In this document: positions 8,649 through 16,709 of the stretch, piece after piece
Numbering within the stretch: the first letter of the stretch is position 1
Layout: the number at the start of each line of letters is the position of its first letter
Source of the DNA: Novosphingobium sp049354825
GTDB taxonomy: Bacteria > Pseudomonadota > Alphaproteobacteria > Sphingomonadales > Sphingomonadaceae
Reading direction: 5' to 3'
DNA length: 64,000 nucleotides
NCBI RefSeq assembly: GCF_049354825.1
Contig: NZ_CP186480.1
Coordinates: 1,488,001 to 1,552,000, forward strand
Notes under the pieces: model-generated
Databases searched by the model: none
What the model saw: only the letters and a program-made list of their open reading frames with translations
Told to the model about the DNA's origin: nothing
Position numbers and translations under genes: made by a program

Positions 8649-9962
8649 ATGGCCGACCTCTTTCCCGACAGCCTGCCCGCGCCCGTCGACACGGCCCCGC
8701 GCGAGGACGCGCCGCTGGCCGAGCGGCTGCGCCCGCGCGCGCTGGACGAAGTCGTCGGGCAGGAACACCTGACCGGGCCAGAAGGCGCGATCGGGCGGAT
8801 GGTGGCGGCCGGCCGGCTCGCCTCGATGATCCTGTGGGGGCCGCCTGGCACCGGCAAGACCAGCATCGCGCGCCTCCTGGCCGATGCCGTGGGCATGCGC
8901 TTCGTCGCCGTCAGCGCGGTGTTCTCCGGCGTGGCGGACTTGCGCAAGGCCTTTGCCGAGGCTGACAAGGCCGCCGCCGCGGGGCAGCGCACCCTGCTGT
9001 TCGTGGACGAGATCCACCGCTTCAACCGCGCCCAGCAGGACGGCTTTCTTCCCTTCGTCGAGCGGGGCACCGTAACGCTGGTGGGCGCGACGACCGAGAA
9101 CCCCAGTTTCGAGCTTAACGCCGCGCTGCTCAGCCGCGCGCAAGTGCTGATCCTGCACCGGCTTGGCGAAGGCGCGCTGTCGCGCCTGCTGGCCAGGGCG
9201 GAAGACCTCGAGGGCCCCCTGCCCCTGACGGCCGAAGCGCGCGCGGCGCTGGTCGCCACCGCCGACGGCGACGGGCGCTTCCTGCTCAACCAGGCCGAGA
9301 CGCTGTATGCCGCGAACATCGCCGCGCCGCTCGATCCCGCGGCGCTGGGCGCGTTCCTGCAGCGCCGCGTCGCGGTCTACGACAAGGACCGCGAGGGGCA
9401 CTACAACCTCATCTCCGCCTGGCACAAAGCGCTGCGCGGGTCGGACCCCGATGCCGCGCTCTATTACATGGCGCGGATGCTCACCGCGGGCGAAGAGCCG
9501 CTGTTCGTGCTGCGCCGCCTGGTCCGCGCCGCGGTCGAGGATATCGGGCTGGCCGATCCGCAGGCGCTGGTGCAGTGCCTGGCCGCCAGGGACGCTTACG
9601 ATTTCCTCGGCAGCCCGGAAGGCGAACTGGCGATCGTCCAGGCCTGTCTTTATTGCGCGACCGCGCCCAAGTCGAACGCCGCCTACAAGGCGCAGAAGGC
9701 GGCGTGGAAATCGGCGCGCGACACCGGCAGCCTGATGCCGCCTGCCAACATCCTGAACGCCCCGACCAAGCTGATGAAGGACATCGGCTATGGTCAGGGC
9801 TACGCCTACGACCACGATGCCGACGACGGGTTTTCGGGCGCCGACTACTGGCCCGCGGAGATGGACCCGCAGACGTATTACCAGCCGGTCGAGCGCGGGT
9901 TCGAACGCGAAGTCCGCAAGCGCCTGGCGTGGTGGAACGAACGCCGCCGCCCCCGCGCCTAG
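8649..9962 (+). CDS. rarA: Replication-associated recombination protein A (AAA+ ATPase)
   Basis: RarA/MgsA, a clamp-loader-like AAA+ ATPase acting at stalled replication forks. It is 437 residues, the usual length. Walker A GPPGTGKT is at residues 64-71, Walker B LLFVDEIHRF follows, and sensor 1 is in VGATTENPSF. The C-terminal part is the MgsA tetramerisation domain (HYNLISAWHKALRGSDPDAALYY... continues as in the family). An AGGAGGGG ribosome site abuts the ATG. The neighbouring downstream gene starts 8 bases after the stop, which suggests co-transcription. Identification is secure. Confidence 0.96.
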   Translation: MADLFPDSLPAPVDTAPREDAPLAERLRPRALDEVVGQEHLTGPEGAIGRMVAAGRLASMILWGPPGTGKTSIARLLADAVGMRFVAVSAVFSGVADLRKAFAEADKAAAAGQRTLLFVDEIHRFNRAQQDGFLPFVERGTVTLVGATTENPSFELNAALLSRAQVLILHRLGEGALSRLLARAEDLEGPLPLTAEARAALVATADGDGRFLLNQAETLYAANIAAPLDPAALGAFLQRRVAVYDKDREGHYNLISAWHKALRGSDPDAALYYMARMLTAGEEPLFVLRRLVRAAVEDIGLADPQALVQCLAARDAYDFLGSPEGELAIVQACLYCATAPKSNAAYKAQKAAWKSARDTGSLMPPANILNAPTKLMKDIGYGQGYAYDHDADDGFSGADYWPAEMDPQTYYQPVERGFEREVRKRLAWWNERRRPRA

Positions 9963-9970
9963 GCGGACGC

Positions 9971-10837
9971 GTGGCCCGCTTTGCGCATTTCGCCGCGATC
10001 GACTGGTCGGGCGCCGTCGGGGAGCGGCATCGCGGCATCGCCGTGGCGATCTGCGGCACGGGCACCGCCGCCCCGCTGATCGTTCGCCCCGGGCACCGCT
10101 GGTCGCGCGGCGAGGTTCTCGACTGGCTGGTAAACGACCTTCCCGCCGATACGCTGGTCGGGCTCGACCTCGGCGCCTCGCTGGCGTTTGCCGACGCCGG
10201 GGCGTTCTTCCCCGGCTGGAACGAAAGCCCGCGCGATGCCAGGGCGCTGTGGGCGCTGGTCGAGCGGACCTGCGCCAGCGATCCGCACCTGGCCGCCACT
10301 TCGCTGGTCGACCACCCGGAGGCGGCGCGCCATTACCGCCGCCACGGCGGGCGCGAGGGCGACCGCTTCGGCGGCGGGCGCGGGCGCTTTCGCGTCACCG
10401 AACGGGCGCAGGAGGCGCTCGGCTGCCGGCCCTATTCGAACTTCAACCTTGTCGGCGCGGCGCAAGTCGGCAAGTCGAGCCTGACCGGGATGCGGCTGCT
10501 GCACCGGCTGGCCGGGCGATTGCCGGTCTGGCCGTTCGATCCGCTGCCCGCGGCGGGATCGGCCGTGATCGAGATCTATACCACGATCGCGGCGCTGGCC
10601 GCCGGGCGCCCGGCTGGCCGCAGCAAGATCCGCGATGGCGGCGAACTCGATGCCGCGCTGGCGGCGCTCGGGTCGGGGCCGGCAGCAATCGCCGGACCGA
10701 TCGACGACCATCGCAGCGACGCCGTGCTGACCGCGGCTTGGCTGCGCCGCGCCGCCGACGACGCGGCGCTGTGGCGCCCCGCCGCGCTGACCCCCGAACT
10801 GGCCGCAACCGAGGGCTGGACGTTCGGCGCGCGCTGA
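9971..10837 (+). CDS. Hypothetical protein, possible RNase H-like fold (DUF429-like)
   Basis: A protein of 288 residues whose GTG start lies 8 bases after the rarA stop, with an AGGCGG ribosome site. The N-terminus reads FAAIDWSGAVGERHRGIAVAI and a second strand reads VGLDLGASLAF. Strand-Asp-x-Ser/Gly patterns like these occur in RNase H-fold families such as DUF429 predicted nucleases. The middle has YSNFNLVGAAQVGKSSLTGM, which resembles a P-loop only superficially. C-terminal acidic residues (GPIDDHRSDAVLTA) could complete an acidic active site. Coupling to rarA hints at a DNA-metabolism role, but function is unproven. Fold assignment is tentative. Confidence 0.7.
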   Translation: MARFAHFAAIDWSGAVGERHRGIAVAICGTGTAAPLIVRPGHRWSRGEVLDWLVNDLPADTLVGLDLGASLAFADAGAFFPGWNESPRDARALWALVERTCASDPHLAATSLVDHPEAARHYRRHGGREGDRFGGGRGRFRVTERAQEALGCRPYSNFNLVGAAQVGKSSLTGMRLLHRLAGRLPVWPFDPLPAAGSAVIEIYTTIAALAAGRPAGRSKIRDGGELDAALAALGSGPAAIAGPIDDHRSDAVLTAAWLRRAADDAALWRPAALTPELAATEGWTFGAR

Positions 10838-10859
10838 GCCATGCGCAATCCGCGCGCAG

Positions 10860-10931
10860 GCCGGCTTAGCACAGTGGTAGTGCAGCGGTTTTGTAAACCG
10901 AAGGTCGGGGGTTCAAATCCCTCAGCCGGCA
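10860..10931 (+). tRNA. tRNA-Thr (anticodon TGT)
   Basis: A full cloverleaf can be drawn: acceptor arms GCCGGCT/AGCCGGC, anticodon loop TTTGTAA with TGT, and T-arm GGGGGTTCAAATCCCT. The CCA end is not encoded (the discriminator A is followed by CCG). The D-arm sequence (AGCACAGTGGTAGTGC) is slightly atypical. The gene borders the pectin locus on its left. Confidence 0.93.
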
Positions 10932-10956
10932 CCGCGCGCAGTTCCGCGCCTTGCGC

Positions 10957-12225
10957 TCAGATCCGCACCGGTTCCAGCCGCGGCGTCAGCAGGTGCACCG
11001 CCAGCAGCGCCAGCAGATAGGCGCTGGCGCAGATCGCGAACAGCAGCTGGTAGCTGTGCGTGGCATCCAGGATATAGCCGGTGAACTTGGCCATCAGCAT
11101 GCCGCCGATCGCCCCCACCGTGCCGCCGATCCCGATGACCGAGCCGACCGCCGCGCGCGGAAAAAGGTCCGACGGCAGCGTGTAGAGGTTGGCCGAGAAT
11201 GCCTGGTGGGCCGCGGTCGCCAGCCCGATCACCAGCACCGCACCCCAGACGCTGGCGATGCTCTGCGCGAAGAAGATCGGCAGCACGCACAGCGCCCAGA
11301 ACAGCATCGTGGCCTTGCGGGCGAAGTTGGGGGTGCGCCCCGCCTTGATCAGCCGCGACGACATCCACCCGCCGGCGATGCTGCCGCCGTCGGAGATCAG
11401 GTAGATCGCCGCCAGCGGCAGGCCGAAGCTCTTGAGGTCGAGGTCGTAGCGTTCGAACAGGTAGCCCGGCAGCCAGAACAGGAAGAACCACCAGATCGGG
11501 TCGATCAGGAACTTGCCGATCGCATAGGCCCAGGTCTCGCGCTTTTGCAGCAGGCGGCCCCAGCCGATCGGCTCGGCCGGATCGGCCGGGTCCTGGCGGA
11601 TCCAGGCCAGCTCCTCGGGCGTGACGCGGGCGTGCTGGGCCGGATGGCGATAGATCGTCCACCACGCGATCAGCCACAGGACGCCGAAGATGCCGGTGAC
11701 GTAGAAGGCAACCCGCCAGTCGAACCACAGCACCAGCGCCGGGACCAGCAGCGGGGTGATGATCGCGCCTACGTTGGCGCCGGCGTTGAACAGCCCGATG
11801 GCGAAGGCGCGCTCCTTCTGCGGGAACCAGTCGGTCACCGCGCGGATGCCGGCCGGGAAGTTGCCGCTTTCGCCGATACCCAGCCCGAAGCGGGCCAGCG
11901 CGAACGAGGTCAGCCCGGTGGCGAGTCCGTGCGCCATGTGGCTGACCGTCCACACCACGATCGCCAGCGCATAGCCGACCCGCGCGCCCACCCGGTCGAC
12001 CACGCGGCCGAAACCCAGGTAACCGATCGCGTAGGCGACCTGGAACCAGAACACGATCGTGGCATAGTCGCTTTCGCTCCAGGCGAACTCCTTCGACAAG
12101 GTCGGCTTGAGCACGCCGATCATCTGGCGGTCGATGTAGTTGATCGCGGTCGCGGCGAACAGCAGCGCGACGATGGTCCAGCGATAGCGTCCGGCCGGCT
12201 TTTGCAGCGCCGCAGGGGTGTCCAT
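10957..12225 (-). CDS. exuT: MFS hexuronate transporter (ACS family, ExuT-like)
   Basis: An inner-membrane major facilitator of 422 residues with about 12 helices. The family signature NYIDRQMIGVLKPTL follows helix 1, then GFGRVVDRVGARVGYA, the MFS loop 2-3 motif. The anion:cation symporter subgroup contains ExuT for galacturonate/glucuronate, which fits its place in a pectin locus. The second ATG (12225) lies 9 bases after a GAGAGG ribosome site; the in-frame ATG at 12234 abuts it. It is downstream of the hydratase-like gene on the same strand (42-base gap), probably sharing the operator at 13115-13129. Its exact substrate (galacturonate or unsaturated uronates) is inference. Confidence 0.85.
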   Translation of the reverse strand: MDTPAALQKPAGRYRWTIVALLFAATAINYIDRQMIGVLKPTLSKEFAWSESDYATIVFWFQVAYAIGYLGFGRVVDRVGARVGYALAIVVWTVSHMAHGLATGLTSFALARFGLGIGESGNFPAGIRAVTDWFPQKERAFAIGLFNAGANVGAIITPLLVPALVLWFDWRVAFYVTGIFGVLWLIAWWTIYRHPAQHARVTPEELAWIRQDPADPAEPIGWGRLLQKRETWAYAIGKFLIDPIWWFFLFWLPGYLFERYDLDLKSFGLPLAAIYLISDGGSIAGGWMSSRLIKAGRTPNFARKATMLFWALCVLPIFFAQSIASVWGAVLVIGLATAAHQAFSANLYTLPSDLFPRAAVGSVIGIGGTVGAIGGMLMAKFTGYILDATHSYQLLFAICASAYLLALLAVHLLTPRLEPVRI

Positions 12226-12267
12226 GGCTCTCATCCTCTCTCGCGCTCGTTGGCGCCGGTTTGTCTT

Positions 12268-13086
12268 CTAGCCGCCTGCCCGGGTTTGCGCGGCGGAAAT
12301 CGTGCAGCTTACCGTGCCGTGGCTTCCAAACGACGCCACGACCCTGCTGCCGGCCGCCACCGGGTGGACACCGGTAATCGCCCCGCTCGACACCCAAAGC
12401 CCGCCGCTGGCGTCGATCCCGCGCGCCGCCAGGTTGGCCAGCAGGAACCGCACCGCGCCGTACGGCCCGTCAAGCATCGTCGCCGCGCTGCCACTGCCCA
12501 CGACGCGGCCGTCGATTTCCATCGTGACGGGGATCGCGCACAAATCGGCGTCCTGCCAGCCCGTGATCGCCGGCCCCATCACCAGCCCGTGGTTGTTGCC
12601 GAAGTCGGACGCGGTCACCGCCGGACCGTCGACATTGATGTGCGGATAAGGCGAGCTGGCGATTTCGATCCCCAGCCGCACGTCGTCGATCACGGCGCGG
12701 GTGCCGGCGTCGTCGCGGGGCACGGGTCCGGAAAAACCGGCCGCGACATGGAGCAGGATCTCGGCCTCGGCCGCGGCGAAGCCGGCGGCGAAGACCGGCA
12801 TGGCAGGTTGAACCTGTTGTGCGGCGTCCACGACGGTGTCTGCGAAGATCGGTCCGGCCAGGCGGTTGCTGCCCAGGCGGGCATCGTCGGGCGGGTTGAT
12901 CCGCCCGACCTTCCAGCCCGCCACTCGCCGCCCGTCGAGGCGAATCGCGTGGCCCTGGATGGCATAGGCAGCGTCCATGTCGGCGGGCCTGTCGCCCGGA
13001 TAGGCGCTGAGGCCGCGGGCCTCCCGGCGCGCTGCCACGAACGCTTGTGCCACCGTCGATGCGGGTTCGTTCACCCTCAATCCCAT
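12268..13086 (-). CDS. 2-keto-4-pentenoate hydratase/FAH-superfamily enzyme
   Basis: A protein of 272 residues of the MhpD/2-oxopent-4-enoate hydratase group in the fumarylacetoacetate hydrolase superfamily. Visible hallmarks are GWKVG near the N-terminus (substrate-binding Lys), the acidic AAAEAEILL segment (metal ligands) and a later SSGAITGVHPV segment near the dimer/active-site lip. Known members hydrate aromatic meta-cleavage products, yet this gene sits between altronate dehydratase and the hexuronate transporter and has a pectin-type operator 29 bases before its ATG. A role on a keto-deoxy sugar acid is therefore more likely here (inference). Confidence 0.83.
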   Translation of the reverse strand: MGLRVNEPASTVAQAFVAARREARGLSAYPGDRPADMDAAYAIQGHAIRLDGRRVAGWKVGRINPPDDARLGSNRLAGPIFADTVVDAAQQVQPAMPVFAAGFAAAEAEILLHVAAGFSGPVPRDDAGTRAVIDDVRLGIEIASSPYPHINVDGPAVTASDFGNNHGLVMGPAITGWQDADLCAIPVTMEIDGRVVGSGSAATMLDGPYGAVRFLLANLAARGIDASGGLWVSSGAITGVHPVAAGSRVVASFGSHGTVSCTISAAQTRAGG

Positions 13087-13114
13087 CCCTTTTGTCCGTT
13101 GCGGGTGTCCGTAA

Positions 13115-13129
13115 TGGAAACCGGTGTCA
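13115..13129. promoter_or_regulatory. LacI-family operator, site 1 (hydratase-exuT promoter)
   Basis: TGGAAACCGGTGTCA. It shares the ACCGGT core and GTCA half with the other four sites. It is located 29 bases upstream of the hydratase-like gene's start and downstream of uxaA, so it would give this operon its own promoter control. Confidence 0.7.
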
Positions 13130-13162
13130 TTGGCAAGAAGCCGCGGTTCGCGCGTGCCGCGC

Positions 13163-14638
13163 TCACAACGTCACACCGCGTTTCCAGATCGCGATCGCGC
13201 GCTGCCCGGCGCGTTCGGCGGCGGTTGGCAGTCCTTCGGCGTGGGCGATTATCGTCGCCAGGAAGGCGGCGTCCGCGGCCTCGGCCCCGTCGTCCAGCAC
13301 ACGCTCGGCATCGAAATCGATCCAGTGCGGCTTGGTCGCTGCGAGCACGTGATTCGAGGCCACCTTCAGCGTCGGCACCGGGAAGCCCAGCGGCGTCCCG
13401 CGCCCGGTCGTGAACAGCACCATCGTAGCGCCGGCAGCGGCCAGCGCGGTTGACGAGACGGCATCGTTGCCGGGCGCTTCCAGCAGCGCCAGCCCGCCCG
13501 GCGGGGCGGTTTCGCCATAGTCGATGACCGCGTGGAGCGGCGCCTGGCCGGCCTTCTGCACCGCGCCGAGCGACTTTTCCTCAAGCGTGGTGATGCCGCC
13601 GGCAAGGTTGCCGGGCGACGGGTTTTCAGAAACCGGCAGGCCCTGGTCGAGGTAATAGCGCTTGAAACGGTTCACCAGCGCCGCGCCCGCGGCAAACACC
13701 GCCGGGCTTTCGGCACGGGCCAGCAATGCCTGTTCGGCGCCGAAGATTTCGGGAATCTCGGTCAGGATCGGCGTGCCGCCAGCCGCTGCCAGCCGCTCGG
13801 CAAAGCGGCCCAGCAGCGGATTGGCGGTCAGGCCGGACAGCCCGTCGGAACCCCCGCACTTGAGGCCGACGGTCAGCGCCGACAGCGGCAGGTCTTCGCG
13901 CCTGGCCGCCGCGGCCTCCTCGACCATCGCATCGACCAGCGCGCCCGCTTCGGCCAGCTCGTCCCCCGCGGATTGCGACGAAAGCGCCCTGACCCTGCCA
14001 CGCAGCGCCGCGGGCACGGCCGCGAGCAGATCGGCAAGCTGGTTCGATTCGCACCCCAGCCCCAGCAGCAGGACCCCTGCCGCGTTCGGATTTGCGGCCA
14101 GGCCGGCCAGCGCCGCCCGGGTGCCGGCAAGGTCGTCGCCAAGCTGCGAACAGCCGTGCGGGTGCGCAAACGCGTGGACGCCATCGATGCGGCCGGCGTG
14201 CCGCTCCATCGCCGCACGCGCGACCTGTTCCGCGGTCAGCCCGACGCAGCCGACCGTGGGCAGAATCCACACCTCGTTGCGGGTCGCGCCGCGCCCATCG
14301 GCACGCCGGTAGCCGCGCCAGGTCGGGGGCGGCGCCGCGGTGTGCCCCATTGCCGCCGAGAGAGACGGTTCGTAGGTCAGTTCCCCTGCCAGCGCCGTGA
14401 CCAGGTTGTGGCTGTGGACATGATCGCCCGGCGCGATGGCAGTAAGCGCCCGGCCGATCGGCAGGCCATACTTGGTCACCGTGGCGCCGGCGCCGTGCGC
14501 GGTCAGCGCCAGCTTGTGGCCGCGCGGCACCGGTTGCATGACCGTCACGCCCAGCACCCGTTCGCCGGCGACTAGGTCGCGAAGGGCGACCGCGACACCG
14601 TCATCGCCGTGAACGCGCAGGGCCGCCGCGGCGCTCAC
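13163..14638 (-). CDS. uxaA: Altronate dehydratase
   Basis: UxaA converts D-altronate to 2-keto-3-deoxy-D-gluconate in the galacturonate branch. It is full length (491 residues) with both modules: an N-terminal SAF-like domain carrying HVHSHN, and the large C-terminal domain with ILPTVGCVG, HPHGCSQLG, LGLGCESNQ and LKCGGSDGLSG, the cysteine/metal motifs of this Fe-dependent family. The GTG start at 14638 has no strong ribosome site. Operator site 2 (14660-14674) covers its promoter, 22 bases upstream of the start codon. No uxaC or uxaB was found in the window, so altronate supply must come from elsewhere. Confidence 0.93.
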   Translation of the reverse strand: MSAAAALRVHGDDGVAVALRDLVAGERVLGVTVMQPVPRGHKLALTAHGAGATVTKYGLPIGRALTAIAPGDHVHSHNLVTALAGELTYEPSLSAAMGHTAAPPPTWRGYRRADGRGATRNEVWILPTVGCVGLTAEQVARAAMERHAGRIDGVHAFAHPHGCSQLGDDLAGTRAALAGLAANPNAAGVLLLGLGCESNQLADLLAAVPAALRGRVRALSSQSAGDELAEAGALVDAMVEEAAAARREDLPLSALTVGLKCGGSDGLSGLTANPLLGRFAERLAAAGGTPILTEIPEIFGAEQALLARAESPAVFAAGAALVNRFKRYYLDQGLPVSENPSPGNLAGGITTLEEKSLGAVQKAGQAPLHAVIDYGETAPPGGLALLEAPGNDAVSSTALAAAGATMVLFTTGRGTPLGFPVPTLKVASNHVLAATKPHWIDFDAERVLDDGAEAADAAFLATIIAHAEGLPTAAERAGQRAIAIWKRGVTL

Positions 14639-14659
14639 CGCGCGTACGTCGTTTGAGGA

Positions 14660-14674
14660 TGGTAACCGGTGTCA
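14660..14674. promoter_or_regulatory. LacI-family operator, site 2 (uxaA/lacI divergent promoter)
   Basis: TGGTAACCGGTGTCA. It is the exact reverse complement of site 3. It lies between uxaA (minus, starts 14638) and the LacI gene (plus, starts 14741), so it could control both, including autoregulation. Confidence 0.8.
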
Positions 14675-14740
14675 GGCACCGCTATCTCTTGCCTCCGCCC
14701 AGTCGCAAAGGCAAGGGTGGCGCATGGCGAGGGGCAGGAC

Positions 14741-15766
14741 GTGAGACGACAGGGCGAGGTCAAGCCGACCATCAATGACGTCGCGCGGATCGCCGGCGTT
14801 TCCAAGAAGACCGTCAGCCGCGTCATCAACCGCTCGCCCCTGCTCAACCAGGCCACCCGCAAGAAGGTCGAGGCGGTAATCGCCGACATCGGCTACGTCC
14901 CCAACCTGCAGGCGCGGGCGCTGGCGCTACGGCGCAATTTCCTGATCGGGCTGATCCACGACAATCCCAACGCCCAGATGGTCCTGAGCTTTCAGGAAAG
15001 CGCGCTGGCGGCGATGCAGGGGACCGAGTTCGCGCTGCTGGTTCGCCCGGTCAACCGGCATTCGCCGACGTTGATCGAGGACTTGCGCGCATTCCTGGAA
15101 CAACAACGCCTCTACGGCGTGCTGATCCTGCCGCCGCTGTCGGAAAACGACGCGATCCCCGCGCTTTGCCGCGAGCTTGGCGTCAACTACGTGCGGATGG
15201 GCTCGGCCCGGCTCGACGACGATACGCACCTGGTCGAATCCAACGACAGCCAGGCCGTGCGCGAGGCTGTCCAGCACCTCTACCAGCTCGGCCACCGGCG
15301 CATCGCGCTGGTTACGGGGCCGCGCGGGTTCCGCTCGGCACAGGAACGCGAGGCGGGCTATGACGAGCAGGTCGCCAAGCTGGGCCTGCCCGCTGACGAC
15401 GCGCTGAAGGCCGGCGGCAATTACACCTTCGATTCCGGGCACGAGGCAGGCGCCCGGCTGCTCGACGCGGTGCCGCGCCCGACGGCGATCTTCTCCAGCA
15501 ACGACGAGATGGCCGCCGGCGTCCTGCACGCCGCGCGCGAACGCGGCATCGCGGTGCCCGAAGACCTGTCAATCGTCGGCTTCGACGATACCGCCATCGC
15601 CGCGCACTTGTGGCCGCCGCTGACGACGGTGCGATGGCCGATCGTGGAAATGGCGCGCGCCGCCGCGCTCAAGGTGATCGATCCGGCCAGGGCGGGCGAG
15701 CAGCCGTCGTTCTTCGAATCGAGCCTGATCCGCCGCGCTTCGGCCGGCGCCGCGCCGCGGCCGTGA
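14741..15766 (+). CDS. LacI family transcriptional regulator of the pectin locus
   Basis: A LacI/GalR repressor of 341 residues. The N-terminal helix-turn-helix is TINDVARIAGVSKKTVSRVIN with the hinge helix YVPNLQARALA, followed by a periplasmic-binding-protein-like sensor domain (LIGLIHDNPNAQM, IALVTGPRGFRSAQER, FSSNDEMAAGVL). The GTG start at 14741 is preferred: it follows GAGGGG and places the HTH at the N-terminus as is normal; the in-frame sequence upstream is not protein-like. It lies centrally in the pectin locus and is the obvious reader of the five ACCGGT operators. The inducer is probably 2-keto-3-deoxygluconate or an uronate (inference). Confidence 0.9.
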   Translation: MRRQGEVKPTINDVARIAGVSKKTVSRVINRSPLLNQATRKKVEAVIADIGYVPNLQARALALRRNFLIGLIHDNPNAQMVLSFQESALAAMQGTEFALLVRPVNRHSPTLIEDLRAFLEQQRLYGVLILPPLSENDAIPALCRELGVNYVRMGSARLDDDTHLVESNDSQAVREAVQHLYQLGHRRIALVTGPRGFRSAQEREAGYDEQVAKLGLPADDALKAGGNYTFDSGHEAGARLLDAVPRPTAIFSSNDEMAAGVLHAARERGIAVPEDLSIVGFDDTAIAAHLWPPLTTVRWPIVEMARAAALKVIDPARAGEQPSFFESSLIRRASAGAAPRP

Positions 15767-15798
15767 AGGAATTCGCAGCGGCGGCTTGAAACAGGTCA

Positions 15799-15813
15799 TG
15801 ACACCGGTTACCA
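15799..15813. promoter_or_regulatory. LacI-family operator, site 3 (kduI promoter)
   Basis: TGACACCGGTTACCA, identical in reverse complement to site 2. It is about 60 bases upstream of the kduI GTG and 33 bases after the lacI stop, so it likely gates the kduI-kduD-kdgK-esterase operon. Confidence 0.8.
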
Positions 15814-15872
15814 CAGGTGCCAACAACAGCCCGCGCACATCCGCGGGCGTCCCATCAGGAGAGGCCAGACCC

Positions 15873-16709
15873 GTGTTCGCCAAAACCTATCACGCCACCC
15901 ATCCCGACATGATGGACAGCGTCACCAACGATGAACTGCGCGCCCGCTACCTGGTCGGCGGCATGTTCGAGAGCGGCAAGGTCACGCTCAACTATTCGCA
16001 CAACGAACGCTTCGTGATCGGCGGCGCGGTTCCCGCCGGGGGCGCGCTGCGCCTGCCCGACCAGACCGTGCCGGCCAGCGCGGCGGGCCACCCGTTCCTG
16101 GAACGGCGCGAGATGGCCGCGGTCAACATCGGCGGTGACGGCGCGGTGACCGTCGACGGCCAGCGCTTCGCGATGAAGAACAAGGAATGTCTTTATATCC
16201 CGATGGGATCGAAGGACGTCACGTTCGAGGGCGAAAGCGCGCGCTTCTACCTGGCGTCGGTTCCCGCCCACAAGGTTTGCCCGGTCAGGCACATCACGCT
16301 TGACCAGGCCAACCCGCTGGCCCGCGGCGATCTCGCCAATTCGAACCAGCGCACGATCTACCAGCTGGTGATCCCGGGCGTGTGCGAAAGCGCGCAGCTG
16401 CTGCTGGGTCTGACCGTGCTGGAGGAAGGCAGCGTCTGGAACACGATGCCGCCGCATCTCCACGACCGCCGCAGCGAGATCTATCTCTACTTCGACCTGC
16501 CCGAAGAGAACGACCGCGTGTTTCACTACATGGGTGAGCCCGATTCGATGCGGCACCTGGTGATCGCCAACGAGGAAGCGGTGATCAGCCCGCCGTGGTC
16601 GATCCACATGGGTTCGGGCACCAAGAAGTATGCCTTCATCTGGGCGATGGGCGGCGAGAACCTGGACTACACCGACATGAACGTCCTCGACATCTGCCAG
16701 CTCAAATAG
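15873..16709 (+). CDS. kduI: 5-keto-4-deoxyuronate isomerase
   Basis: KduI isomerises 5-dehydro-4-deoxy-D-glucuronate, the spontaneous product of unsaturated galacturonate, to 2,5-diketo-3-deoxygluconate. At 278 residues it is the usual family length. The cupin metal site appears as PPHLHDRRSEIYLYF (His, His, Glu) with a later His in PPWSIHMGSGTKKY. The GTG at 15873 is preferred because AGGAGAGG precedes it and the mature family N-terminus (YHATHPDMM) starts there; upstream in-frame sequence covers the operator and must be untranslated. Its stop shares a base with the kduD start, so translation is coupled. Confidence 0.94.
   Translation: MFAKTYHATHPDMMDSVTNDELRARYLVGGMFESGKVTLNYSHNERFVIGGAVPAGGALRLPDQTVPASAAGHPFLERREMAAVNIGGDGAVTVDGQRFAMKNKECLYIPMGSKDVTFEGESARFYLASVPAHKVCPVRHITLDQANPLARGDLANSNQRTIYQLVIPGVCESAQLLLGLTVLEEGSVWNTMPPHLHDRRSEIYLYFDLPEENDRVFHYMGEPDSMRHLVIANEEAVISPPWSIHMGSGTKKYAFIWAMGGENLDYTDMNVLDICQLK

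Noticed and set aside
8604..9815. 403-residue minus-strand frame
   Set aside because: It is antisense to rarA, whose Walker motifs prove the plus strand is coding.
12250..12264. Possible sixth operator near the exuT start (TGGCGCCGGTTTGTC)
   Set aside because: It lacks the ACCGGT core and TGAC arm; exuT is better explained by read-through from site 1.
10951..13413. 820-residue open frame on the plus strand
   Set aside because: It is antisense to exuT, the hydratase and the end of uxaA, all of which have clear family motifs on the minus strand.
15786..15872. Upstream ATG for kduI
   Set aside because: It would translate through operator site 3, lacks a ribosome site and makes KduI longer than the family.
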